Shown here: piece by piece, positions 1-9,745 of the stretch
Layout of the letters: the number at the start of each line of letters is the position of its first letter
Position numbering within the stretch: position 1 is the first letter of the stretch
NCBI RefSeq assembly: GCF_032452875.1
Contig: NC_083881.1
Location: 59,713,689-59,777,688, forward strand
Length of the DNA stretch: 64,000 nucleotides
DNA from: Bos javanicus
Taxonomy: Eukaryota; Chordata; Mammalia; Artiodactyla; Bovidae
Direction of reading: 5' to 3'
Program-made: the position numbers and the translations under genes
Notes under the pieces: generated by a model
Told to the model about the DNA's origin: nothing
The model's database searches: none
Seen by the model: only the letters and a program-made list of their open reading frames with translations

Positions 1-47
1 TGTTTCTCCATTGCTGCCCTGTAAGTAAATTCTTCAGTATCATTTTT

Positions 48-419
48 CTAGATTCCGTATATATGCATTAGAATATGATACTTATCTTTCTGACTTACTT
101 CACTCTGTATAATAAGTTCTAGGCTCATCCACCTCATTAGAACTAACTCAAAGGTGCTCCTTTTTATGGCTGAGTAATATTCCATTGTGTATATATACCA
201 CAACTTCTTTACTAGTTCATCTATTGATGAACGCCTAGATTGCTTCCATGTTCTAGCTACTGTAAATAGTGCTGCAGTGAACAATGGGATACATGCATTT
301 CTTTCAATTTTGGTTTCCTCAGGGTATATGCCTAGGAGTGGGATTGCTGGGTCATATGGTGGTGTTATTCCTAGTTTTTTAAGGAATCTCCATATCGTCT
401 TCCATAATGGCTGTGTCAA
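48..419 (-). pseudogene. L1 ORF2p C-terminal fragment (123 codons)
   Basis: Open fragment of the C-terminal region of the L1 ORF2 protein, the endonuclease/reverse transcriptase that copies L1 RNA into the genome. Recognisable blocks are PLWKTIWRFLKKL at the start, DPAIPLLGIYPEE near residue 23 and WYIYTMEYYSAIK near residue 73, all conserved in mammalian L1 C-termini. The cysteine-rich stretch expected between the second and third blocks is shortened and has a single Cys. The initiating ATG is internal to ORF2, so this is not a gene start. The surrounding ORF2 is interrupted by stops, so no functional product is expected. Confidence 0.85.
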
Positions 420-1336
420 TTTACATTCCCATCAACAGTGCAAGAGCGTTCCCTTTTCTCCACACACTCTCCATTTATTATTTGTAGACTTTTCGATGAT
501 GACCATTCTGACTGGTGTGAGGTGATATCTCATTGTAGTTTTGATTTGCATTTCTCTAATAATGAGAAATGTTGACCATCTTTTCATGTGTTTGTGAGCC
601 ATCTGTATGGCTTCTTTGGAGAAATGTCTGTTTAGGTCTTTTCCCACTTTTTGATTGGGTTGTTTGTTTTTCAGGTATTGAGTTCTATGAGCTGCTTGTA
701 TATTTTGGAAATCAATCCTTTGTCAGTTGTTTCATTTGCTGTTATTTTCTCCCATTCTGAGGGTTGTCTTTTCACCTTGCTTATGATATTTGCTGTGCAA
801 AAGTTTTTAAATTAAAAGCTTTTAAGCTTTTAAGTTTAATCAGGCCCCACTTGTTTCCTTTTGTTTTTATTTCCATTACTCTAGGAGGTGGGTCATAAAT
901 GATCTTGCTTTGACTTAAGTCATCGGGTGTTCTGCCTATGTTTTCCTCTAAGAGTTTTATAGTTTTTGGTCTTACATTTAGGTCTTTAATACATTTTGAG
1001 TTTATTTTGTGGATGGTGTTAGAAAGTGTTCTAATTTCATTCTTTTACATGTAGCTATCCTGTTTTCCCAGCACCATTTATTGAAGAGGCTGTCTTTGCC
1101 CCATTGTGTATTCTTGCCTCATTATTCAAAAATAAGGTACCCACAGGTGCATAGGTTTATTTCTGGGCTTTCTATATTGTTCCATTGGTTTATATTTCTG
1201 TTTTTGTGCCAGTACCATACTTTGTTGATGATTATAGCTTTGTAATATAACCTGAAGTTAGGAAAGTTGATTCCTCCAACTCGATTTTTCTTTCTCAAGA
1301 CTGCTTTGGCTATTAGGGGTCTTCTGTGTTTCCATA

Positions 1337-1606
1337 CGGAGAAGGCAATGGCACCCCAGTCCAGTACTTTTGCCTGGAAAATCCCATGGATGGAGGAGCC
1401 TGGTGGGCTGCAGTCCATGGGGGTGCTAGAGTCGGACATGACTGAGTGACTTCACTTTCACTTTTCACTTTCATACATTGGAGAAGGAAATGGCAACCCA
1501 CTCCAGTGTTCTTGCCTGGAGAATCCCAAGGACAGGGGAGCCTGGTGGGCTGCTGTCTATGGGGTCGCACAGAGTCAGACAGGACTGAAGTGACGTAGCA
1601 GCAGCA
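1337..1606 (+). mobile_element. Bov-A2 SINE (dimeric), inserted in L1
   Basis: Two Bov-A monomers in tandem. The first starts gagaaggcaatggcacccca and ends with a gagtcggacatgactgag-type tail. The linker is the usual run of cactttcactttt, and the second monomer starts gagaaggaaatggcaaccca and ends in an (AGC)n tail. An 11-bp target-site duplication, gtgtttccata, flanks it (1326-1336 and 1607-1617). The insertion splits L1 ORF2, so it is younger than that L1. Confidence 0.93.
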
Positions 1607-2128
1607 GTGTTTCCATATGAATTGTGAAATTTTTTGTTCTAGTTTTGTGAAATGTGTCATTCATAATTTGGTAGGGATCACATTGAATTTGATAGTACAG
1701 TCATTTCCACAATATTGATTCTTCCTACCCAGGAACATGGAATATCTCTTCATCTATTTATGTCATCTTTGATTTCTTTTATTAGTGTCTTATAAATTAT
1801 CTGTGTACAGCTCTTTTGTCTCCTTAGGTAAGTTCATTCCTAGATATTTAATTCTTTTTGTTGCAATGGTGAATGGTATTGATTCCTTAATTTCTATTTC
1901 TTATTTTTCATTGTTAGTAAATAGAAATGCAAGTAATTTCTATGTATTGATTTTGTCTCCTGCAACTTTGCTAAATTCACTAATTAGCTCTAGTAATTTT
2001 CTGATACTATCTTTAGGGTTTTCTATGTACAGTATCATGTCGTCTGAAAAAAGTGAGAGCTTTACTTCTTTTTGTCTGATCTAGAATCCTTTTATTTCTC
2101 TTTCTTCTCTGATTGCTGTAGCTAGAAC

Positions 2129-3042
2129 TTCCGGAACTGGTTCTTTGAGGAGATAAAATTGACAAACCTTGGCCAGACTCATCAAGAAAAAAAGAGAGAA
2201 GAATCAAATGAACAAAATTAGAAATAAAAAAGGGGAGGTTATAACAGACAATGCAGAAATACAAAGCATTATAAGAGACTATTATGAGCAACTATATGGC
2301 AATAAAATGGATAACCTGAAAGAAATTGACAGATTCTAAAAGTTCAATCCTCCAAGACTGAACCAGGAAGAAATAGAAATTATGAACAACCCAATTACAA
2401 GCGCTGAAATTGAAGCTGTGATCAAAAATCTCCCAAAAAAACAAAAGCCCAGGACCAGATGGCTTCACAGGAGAATTCTATCAAACATTTAGAGAAGAGC
2501 TAATGCCTATCCTTCAAAAACTCTCAAAAAATTGCAGAGGAAGGAACACTTCCAAACTCATTCTATGAGGCCACCATCACCCTGAAAGCAAAACCAAAGA
2601 CAACACAAAGAAAGAAAACTACAGGCCAATATCACTGATGAACATAGACACAAAAATCTCAACAAAATTTTAGCAAACAGAACTCAGCAACACAAGAAGT
2701 TAATACACCATGATCAAGTTGGGTTTATTCCAGGAATGCAAGGATTCTTCAATATACACAAGTCAATCGATGTGATACACCATATTAACAAATTGAAAGA
2801 TAAAAACCATATGTATATGGTTTTCTGTATCTCAATAGATACAGAAAAAGCCTTTGACCAAATTCAGCACCCATTTATGATGAAAACTCTTCAAAAAATG
2901 GTCATAGAAGGAACCTACCTCAACATAGTAAAGGCCATATATGATAAGCCTACAGCAAACATTATTCTCAATGGTGAAAAACTGAAATCATTCCCTCTAA
3001 GATCAGGAGCAAGACAAGGGTGTCCACTATCCCCACTAAAAT
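2129..3042 (+). mobile_element. L1 LINE, upstream ORF2 segment in inverted orientation
   Basis: The plus strand reads L1 ORF2 from the linker before the RT domain (LARLIKKK, then an IIRDYYEQLYGNKMDNL block at 2265-2315) into the RT fingers and palm. It stops exactly after the ARQGCPLSPL motif at about 3042. The minus-strand piece at 1-2128 resumes with text that normally follows this motif after only about six residues. The two pieces are therefore complementary halves of one element with the upstream half flipped. The right edge at 3042/3043 abuts the older L1 that served as the insertion site. Small frameshifts are present near 2330, 2440 and 2660. Confidence 0.9.
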
Positions 3043-3044
3043 AG
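2736..3044 (+). pseudogene. L1 ORF2p reverse-transcriptase fragment
   Basis: A 102-codon open stretch covering RT blocks of L1 ORF2p. It contains the palm motif A region (CISIDTEKAFDQIQHPF, near residues 32-48, with the first catalytic Asp) and ends in the GARQGCPLSP block. The second catalytic pair (YADD box) is absent because the inversion breakpoint removed it from this strand; it lies at 2039-2050 on the minus strand. The start codon is only an internal Met. Confidence 0.85.
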
Positions 3045-4148
3045 TATGCTTAATTTAATAACAAACTGCCAAATTATTTCTCATAGTGGCTATAAAATTG
3101 TTACTTTCCCAATTGTTGCAGATCCTTGGCAACCTTGAATAATGTCACTTTTTTGTTTCAGCATATTAAGAAGGTGTGTACGAGTAACACATTGTAGTTC
3201 TTATTCATATTTCCTTAATGAATAATGATGAGTGTGTTGACATTGTTATATCTTCTATGTTAAAGTTTCTGTTTTGTATCTTCTGTCATTTTTTAATTGG
3301 CTTATCTTGTTAAATTGAGAGTTCTCTATACATTCTGGATACAACTCTTCATCAGTTTCATGTTTTGCAATGAGTTTCTCCCACTATGTAATTTACCTTT
3401 TCATTTTTCAAAAGTACTTTTTGAAGGACAAGAGGTTAATATTGAAATTTAACTAATTATTTTTCTCTTTGTTTTATGCTTATGTGAGTCATGTGTAAGA
3501 AATCTTTGCCTAACTAAATCACAAAGTATTTTTTCCTCAATTTTCATCTAGAAGTTTTAAAAATTTGACATATTACATTTAACTTTGTGATCTATTCTGA
3601 GTTAATTTTCATGTGTAGTGTGAGATTAGAGTCTAGGTTCATTGTTTTTTTGCTGGTGGATATTCAATTGCTCCAGTAGGATTTGTTGAAAAGATTCTTT
3701 TCCCCATTGCAATACCTTGGCACCTTGAAAATCAATTAATCATATGTTTGTTGGTTTTTTTCTATCCTACCTGTTCTGTTCTACTTATTTGTATATCTAT
3801 CCTTATTCCAATACCACACTGCTTTAATCTCTGTATCTTCAGTGTATGCTTTGAAATCAGGTAGTTTGAATTCCTCTTGGTTGATATCTTAAATTTATTT
3901 TGGCTATTCTAGATGCTTTGCATTTCCACCAAAAAATTGGGGGAGTTTTGAATGCTATTTCATTAAAGTTATAGATCAAATTGTGGGGAAAATTGATTAT
4001 AGATTTGAACTATGAAATGAACATATTTCTCCATTCATACTTTTCTTAATTTCTCTCAGCAATGGTTAGTAGTTTTCATTGTACAGGTCTTATACATATT
4101 TTGTTCAATTTATTTCTAGGTATTTCTAATTATTAATAGCTAATCGAA

Positions 4149-4980
4149 AGATTTCCTTTAGGATTGACTGGTTTGATCTCCTTGCCATCCAAAGGACTCT
4201 CGAGAGTGTTCTCCAGCACCATAATATGAAAGCATCAGTTCTTCAGTGCTCTGCCTTCTTTATGGTCCAATTCTCACATCCATATATGACTACTGAAAAA
4301 AAAACATAGCTTTGACTATACAGACCTTGGTAGGCAAAGTGATGTCTCTGCTTTTTAATATGCTGTCTTGGTTTTGTCCTAACTTTCCTTCCAAGGAGCA
4401 AGCGTTTTAATTCATGGCTGCAGTCACCATCTGCAGTGATTTTGGAGCCCAAGAAAAGAAAATCTGTCACTGCTTCCAGTTTTCCCCCATCTATTTGCCA
4501 TGAAGTGGTGGGACTGAATGCCATACTCTTAGTTTTTTGAATGTCATGTTTCAAGCCAGCTTTTTCAGTCTTCTCTTTCACACTCATCAAGAGGCTCTTT
4601 AGTTCCTCTTCATGTTCCACTATTAGAGTGGTCTCATCTACATATCTGAGATGGTGTCCCAGCAATCTTGATTCCAGTTTAAGATTCATCCAGTATACAA
4701 GAGTATACAACCTTGTCATACTTTTTTCCCAATTTTGAACCAGTACATTGTTCCATGTTCAGTTTTAAGTATTGCTTCTTGACCTGCATACAGGTTTTTC
4801 AGGAGGCAGGTAAGATGGTATTCCCATCTCTTTAAGAATTTCCCAGTTTGTCTTGATCCACACAGTCAAAGGCTTTAGTGTAGTCTATGAAGCAGAAGTA
4901 GATGTATCTCCTGGAATTCTCTTTTCTATGGTCCAACATATGTTGGCAATTTGATTTCTGATTTGTCTGCCTTTTCTAGC
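4149..4980 (-). mobile_element. BovB (RTE) LINE, RT region in inverted orientation
   Basis: The minus strand encodes the BovB reverse-transcriptase region. An open stretch at 4243-4719 (158 codons) contains the RT block YVDETTL (4633-4644 for the first four residues) where YADDTTL is expected, so the second catalytic Asp is Glu and the Ala is Val. It is followed by EEELKSLL and KITADGDCSHE blocks. The tail end of the RT (VVIYGCENWTIKKAEH) is at the left. The segment ends at about 4980 in ccttttctagctga, where orientation switches to plus-strand BovB. About 95 bp of the normal sequence between the two pieces is missing. Confidence 0.88.
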
Positions 4981-5190
4981 TGACCCATTGCAAAAGACCC
5001 TGATTCTAGGAAAGATTAAGGGCAGGAGGAGAAGGGGGCAACAGGATGCGATAGTTGGCTGGCACTCTGACTGAATGGACATGAGTTTGAGCAAACTCAA
5101 GGAGAAGGTGAAGGACAGGGAAGCCTGGCGTGTTACAGTCCATGGGGTCACAAAGAGTCAAACACAACTTAGTGACTAATAACAGCAATT
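4981..5190 (+). mobile_element. BovB LINE 3' terminus, plus strand
   Basis: Plus-strand 3' end of BovB. It begins tgacccattgcaaaagaccc, passes gggcaggaggagaaggggg, a ggacatgagtttgagcaaac block, and gggaagcctggcgtgttac, and ends with the BovB/Bov-A terminal text ggtcacaaagagtcaaac near 5144. It is the sense 3' piece of the element whose 5' part lies flipped at 4149-4980. The terminal tandem repeat usual for BovB is degraded. Confidence 0.85.
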
Positions 5191-5345
5191 TAAAGATACA
5201 CATTTAAAAGTTTTATGTTAACCTTATACCTTGAGACTGCTGAACTTACTCATTACTTTTACTAGACTTGTTTTAGAAAAGTTAGGATTTTTCTATACTG
5301 ACATTACTGTGGATAAAGATATTTTTACTTCTTCCTTTCTAATCT

Positions 5346-5558
5346 GTGGGGCTTCCCTGGTGGCTCAGTTGGTAAAGAATCTGCCTGCAATGTGGGAGAC
5401 CCAGGTTCAGTCCCTGATGGGAAAGATCCCCTGGAGAAAGACCCGGCAACCCACTCTAGTATTTGTGCCTGGAGAATTCCATGGACAGAAGAGCCAGGAG
5501 GGATACAGTCCATGGGGGTCACAAAGAGTCAGAGATGACTGAGTGACTAACACTTTCA
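5346..5558 (+). mobile_element. Bov-tA SINE with 11-bp target-site duplication
   Basis: tRNA-derived head (ggggcttccctggtggctca, with A- and B-box-like stretches) followed by a Bov-A body ending in gagtcagagatgactgagtg. The direct repeat ctttctaatct at 5335-5345 and 5559-5569 frames it. It is inserted in the ancient L1. Confidence 0.93.
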
Positions 5559-7346
5559 CTTTCTAATCTATATGTACTTTTTTCCTTCCCAATGTTGAAC
5601 AGAATGGTGAGGGTGAATGTTCTTGCCTTATTCATGATCTTATACGGAAGTGCTCATTTGTTCACGATTACACATAATACTAGTTGCAGATTTTTTCACA
5701 GATGTACTTCATAACCTGAGGAAGTGTCCTTTTCCTGAGAATAATCTGCTGTGAGTTTTATCACTAATGGATATTGAATTTAAATGCTATTCCTGTACCT
5801 GTCAAGATGATCCATATGATTTTCTTCTTTATTCTCTTTATATGAGGAATTACACTGATTTATTTTAATGTAGAAACAACCTTGCATTTCTAGAGTAAGT
5901 CTTACTTGGTCATGATACATTATTCCTTTTATATATTATGTATGATTATTCTTATATATTGCTGAATGCATTTATTTATAAGAGATGTTGAAGTTTTCTT
6001 TCTTATAAAGTCCTTCTTTAAGGTTCCAAAACAATACTAGCATCATAAAGTAAATTGGTAAGTGTTTCCTCCTCTTATTTCTGGAAGAATTTGTACAGAA
6101 TTGCTATTATATCTTCCCTAGATTTTTCGTATGTTTTTACCAATGAAGCTATCTGGGCCTGGAATTTTCTTTTGGGAAAGGTTTTTAAGAATAAATTCAA
6201 CTTCTTTAGAGATCTTGAGCTATTCAGGTTATCTATTTTTCTTTAGTGAGTTGTTTGAGAATTTCAGAGTTGTGTGTCCATTTCATCTGAGTTGTCAAAT
6301 TTATTGGTATTGTATTCATAGCAACTTAATGTCAATGGACACATTATTATTCTTTTACTTTTTATAATATTTATAATTTTTATTGATCTTAAAGAACTAG
6401 CTTTTGGTCTAGTTGATTTTTTTCTATTGCATTTTTGTTTTCAACTTTATTGATTTTGGCTCTTATTTACATTATTTCCTTCTGCTTTGAGTTGAATTAT
6501 CTCTTCTCTTTCTAGTTTACTAAAGTAGAAACTTAGATTATTGACTTAAGACCTTTCTTCCTTTTTAGTATAAGTATCCCTATAAGTTTTTCTCCAAACA
6601 CTGCCTTAGTTTCATTCTACAAATTTTGCCTTCAAATAATATTCCCACTTCCCTTCTTATTTATACTGTTGTCATATATTTTCTTTCTACATATGCTTTA
6701 AATACCACAATACATTGCTTTATTTTTGGCTCATACAGTTAATTAATTCTTAAAGTGATTAAAAATGTGGAAACAATTTATTTTATAAATTTACCCATGT
6801 AGTTATCATTTTTGGTGATCTTATTCCCAAGTTAATATCCTAAGTTCGATCTGATGTAATTTTCTTCTGCCTGAAATACTTCTTTTAACATTTGTGTAGA
6901 TAGAAATCTGATGACAATGAATTGTCTCAGCTTCAGTTTGTCAAAAATGTCTCCCTTTTTGAAAGAAAATTTTGCTGAGTGAAGAAACCTGAACAATTTT
7001 TGTGTGTTTTTGTTTTCCTTTCACCACATCAAAGACATTTTCCCATTATTTTCTGGCTTGCATGGTTTCTGATGAATAGTCTACTGTCATTTTATTTTTG
7101 TTGCTTGTACATAATGTGTCCTTTTTCTCTGTCTTAAGATCTTTTTCTTTAGCACTGGTTTTCATCAATTTTTTTTTTTTGTATGAAATGCCTTCCTATA
7201 CTTTTTCTTAAAAAATGATTATTCTATTTGGAATTATTTGAGCGTTCTGAATCTATACATGTATAGTTATCATCAAATGAAAAAAAATTCCTCCATCATT
7301 GTTCTGTCTGTGTTCTCCTCTTTTTATGGGACTCCAGTTACACATT

Positions 7347-7491
7347 TGGAGAAGGAAATGGCAACCCACTCCAGCGTTCTTGCCTGGAGAATCCCAAGGA
7401 CAGGGGAGCCTGGTGGGCAGCCGTCTATGGGGTCGCACAGAGTCGGAGACGACAGAAGTGACTTAGCAGCAGCAGCAGCAGCAGCAGCAGC
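7347..7491 (+). mobile_element. Bov-A monomer SINE with (AGC)8 tail
   Basis: A single Bov-A unit of the second-monomer type, starting tggagaaggaaatggcaacc and ending in an uninterrupted (AGC)n run at about 7466-7491. It is flanked by agttacacatt (7336-7346) and aattacacattat (7492-7504). A second, complete Bov-A2 starts immediately after the right-hand repeat. Confidence 0.85.
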
Positions 7492-7504
7492 AATTACACA
7501 TTAT

Positions 7505-7771
7505 CGGAGAAGGCAATGGCACCTCACTCCAGTACTCTTGCCTGGAAAATCCCATGGATGGAGGAACCTGGTAGGCTACAGTCCATGGGGTCACGAAGAG
7601 TCGGACAGGACTGAGCGACTTCACTTTCACTTTTCACTTTCATGAATTGGAGAAGGAAATGGCAACCCATTCCAGTGTTCTTGCCTAGAGAATCCCAGGG
7701 ATGGGGGAGCCTGGTGAGCTGCCGTCTAGGGACACACAAAGTCGGAAGGACTGAAGCGACTTAGCAGCAGC
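7505..7771 (+). mobile_element. Bov-A2 SINE, tandem with preceding copy
   Basis: Full dimer: a first monomer (gagaaggcaatggcacctca), cactttcactttt linker, second monomer and a short AGC tail. The flanking repeat ttacacattat occurs at 7494-7504 and 7774-7784. With 7336-7346 this makes three copies of the same target site around two SINEs. Confidence 0.92.
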
Positions 7772-8875
7772 AGTTACACATTATATTAGGCTGTTTGATA
7801 TCTTATCTATATGCTTTCTTCATTTTTCCAGTCTTTTATTTTCTCTGTGCTTTATTTTCATGTTCACTGAGAAAATTTTTTTCTGCAGCATTTAACCTGC
7901 TGCCATTCTCATCCAATGTAATTTTTGTTTCAGATATTGTATATTTCATTTCTAGTCCACTTGTATTCTTATGTATGGTCTGTTTTTCTTCTCATGATTC
8001 TGTTTGTCTCAACCTATCTGAACACATGGACATGAATACTTATAATAACTGTCTTAATGACTTTTTCTGCTATTTTCATCATCTGTGTTATTTTTGTTTT
8101 TTGTAATTGATTCATTTTTCTCCCAGTTGTGACTCAAAATTTTTATGCTTCTTTGCATCCTTGGCATGATATTATAGAATGCTGGATTTTTTTGTGTCCT
8201 CCTTTAAGTAGTGCTATGTTTTATTTTAGCATGCAGCAAAATTTCTTGGAATTAGTTGAATATTTTCAATGACTGCTTTTAAGATATTTTAGAGTGGATC
8301 CAGAGTTAGCTTTAGTCTAATCCTAACTTAGCGCCACTCTTAAGGTGATGTTTTTCTGGAACTCTACACAATGCCACATTTATTTCAACATCTTTCTGCT
8401 CTGACTGTTGGAAATGCAAACCATCTCTAGTTTTAAAAGTTCCAGAAATTCTCCTGCCTACTGTTGTTCAATGTTGTTGTTTTTTTTTCCTAGCTTGAAT
8501 AATTTCTTCTCTCATATGTTTAAATCAGAACTGAGCCCAAAACTTGAGAAGACCTCTGCATATCACTAGCGCTTTCTCTTTCTCTATGAGCAGACTCTTC
8601 CTCTCTAATATTCTGCAGACTGCAGCTCCCTGACTTCCCTCACCTCTAATATATTTCTCATTCATTGATCAAGCTCAGTGTGGGTGCTCCTTGTCTGCAA
8701 TGCAGCCTGGAAACTATCTTTAGACAGCAAGCTGGTCCAGTCATAGAGACTGTTTTCTTTCTCTTCTTAGGAACACATTTCTGTTTTATATTTCCCCCAG
8801 TGTCTAAGCTGACATGGTCTCCTTCAGTGTCTGACACCGAGGACTTTGAGCCTCTGAATGCATGTAGGGCTTTAG

Positions 8876-9098
8876 GGGGCTTCCCTGATGGCTGAAACAG
8901 TAAAGAATACACGTGCAACTCAGGAGACACTGGAAACTTGGGTTCCATCCCTGGATCAGGAAGATTCCCCTGGAGGAGGAAATGGCAACCCACTCCAGTA
9001 TTCTTACCTGGAGAATTTCAAGGACAGAGGAGCCTCTCAATCTACAGTCCATGGGGTCACAAAGAGTTGGACATGGCTGAAATGATTGAGCACACACA
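8876..9098 (+). mobile_element. Bov-tA SINE (longer-head subtype)
   Basis: Head gggggcttccctgatggctg followed by cagtaaagaatacacgtgca, then the body aggaggaaatggcaaccca and terminal gagttggacatggctgaaat. The doubled cagga-type motif in the head resembles Bov-tA2. It lies at the boundary between the minus-strand ancient L1 and a plus-strand L1 3' end. Confidence 0.88.
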
Positions 9099-9745
9099 GT
9101 GTCCAAAAATTACAGTGTAAAAGATATTGAGTGGTGGTGAAGATGTGGAGAAAAAGGAACCCTTGCCCATTTTGGTGTGAATGTAAATTGGTACAGCCAT
9201 TATGAAAAAAAGTATGAGGTTTCTCAAAAAAATAAAAATATTTTCTCTGGCATTTGTGACAACATAGGTGAAACTAGAGACATGATACTAAGTGAAATAA
9301 AGCAAAACACAGAAAGACAAATACCACATGATCTCATTTTTATGAGGAATCTAAAAATATTGAACACAGAGAAACAGAGAATAGAGAGAATAAAATGATA
9401 GTTACCAAGTTCTGGGAGCTGGGGTAGGTGGGATGGAAATGGGGAGATGTTGATCAAAGGGTACAAACTTTCAGTTGTAAGATGGATGTCTAATGGTGAT
9501 GATAGTTAATAATAATGTATTATACACTTGAAATTAGCTCAGAAGATAGATCTCAAGTATTCTCACCACACATACACACACACATCCACATGCATTCCAC
9601 AAAAGGGTAACTACATGAGGTGATGGGTAGTGAATTCGATTGATAGTGGTAACTATTTCAGAGTTTATATGAACATCAAATCATCACAAATATATACAAT
9701 TTTTATTTGTCAAGCGTATTTTAGTAAATCTAGGAATAAATTAAG
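9099..9745 (+). mobile_element. L1 LINE 3' end (ORF2 end plus 3' UTR)
   Basis: Starts with the L1 block ggtgaagatgtggagaaaaa and ggaacccttgcccattttgg, then the taaattggtacagccattat block. It skips part of the C-terminus and continues into agtgaaataaagcaaaacac and a 3' UTR. A CA-rich low-complexity run lies at 9566-9590. Divergence suggests an L1M-age copy. No open frame of note. Confidence 0.72.

Larger units (their letters stand above)
1..2128 (-). mobile_element. L1 LINE, 3' part of ORF2 and start of 3' UTR (sense piece of an inverted copy)
   Basis: Read on the minus strand, this is L1 ORF2 from just upstream of the reverse-transcriptase active site to the C-terminus. The YADD-type box reads FSDD (codons 2039-2050) and is followed by typical L1 palm/thumb text. 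Further down come the RPLIAKAVLRKK and LYYKAIIINKVWYWHKN blocks near 1130-1330, and the C-terminal domain at 48-419. The 3' UTR continues off the left edge, so the tail and target-site duplication are not visible. Several stops and frameshifts break the frame. At 812-831 an aagctttt unit is doubled inside the coding region. A Bov-A2 SINE sits at 1337-1606. The piece joins at about 2128/2129 to an oppositely oriented upstream part of the same element. Confidence 0.9.
3043..8875 (-). mobile_element. Ancient L1 (L1M-type), ORF2 through 5' UTR, interrupted
   Basis: Minus-strand L1, much more diverged than the element at 1-3042. From left to right it runs backwards through the ORF2 C-terminus (aactgccaaattatttctca at 3063, the mirror of the L1 C-terminal region), then RT and upstream ORF2 (4.1-6.6 kb), then ORF1 and 5' UTR text (6.6-8.87 kb; agactcttcctctctaatat near 8593 is typical of L1M 5' UTRs). 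Insertions at 4149-5190 (BovB), 5346-5558 (Bov-tA) and 7347-7771 (two Bov-A SINEs) are excluded from it. No frame is intact. The family is inferred from order and wording; the exact subfamily needs a consensus search. Confidence 0.75.

Noticed and set aside
5346..5420. tRNA-like A/B-box sequence in this and other Bov-tA heads
   Set aside because: SINE heads derived from tRNA; they lack an intact cloverleaf and are part of retroposons, so not annotated as tRNA genes.
7238..7645. 135-codon open frame with an alanine run
   Set aside because: The alanine run is the (AGC)n tail of a Bov-A SINE and the rest is SINE sequence in frame.
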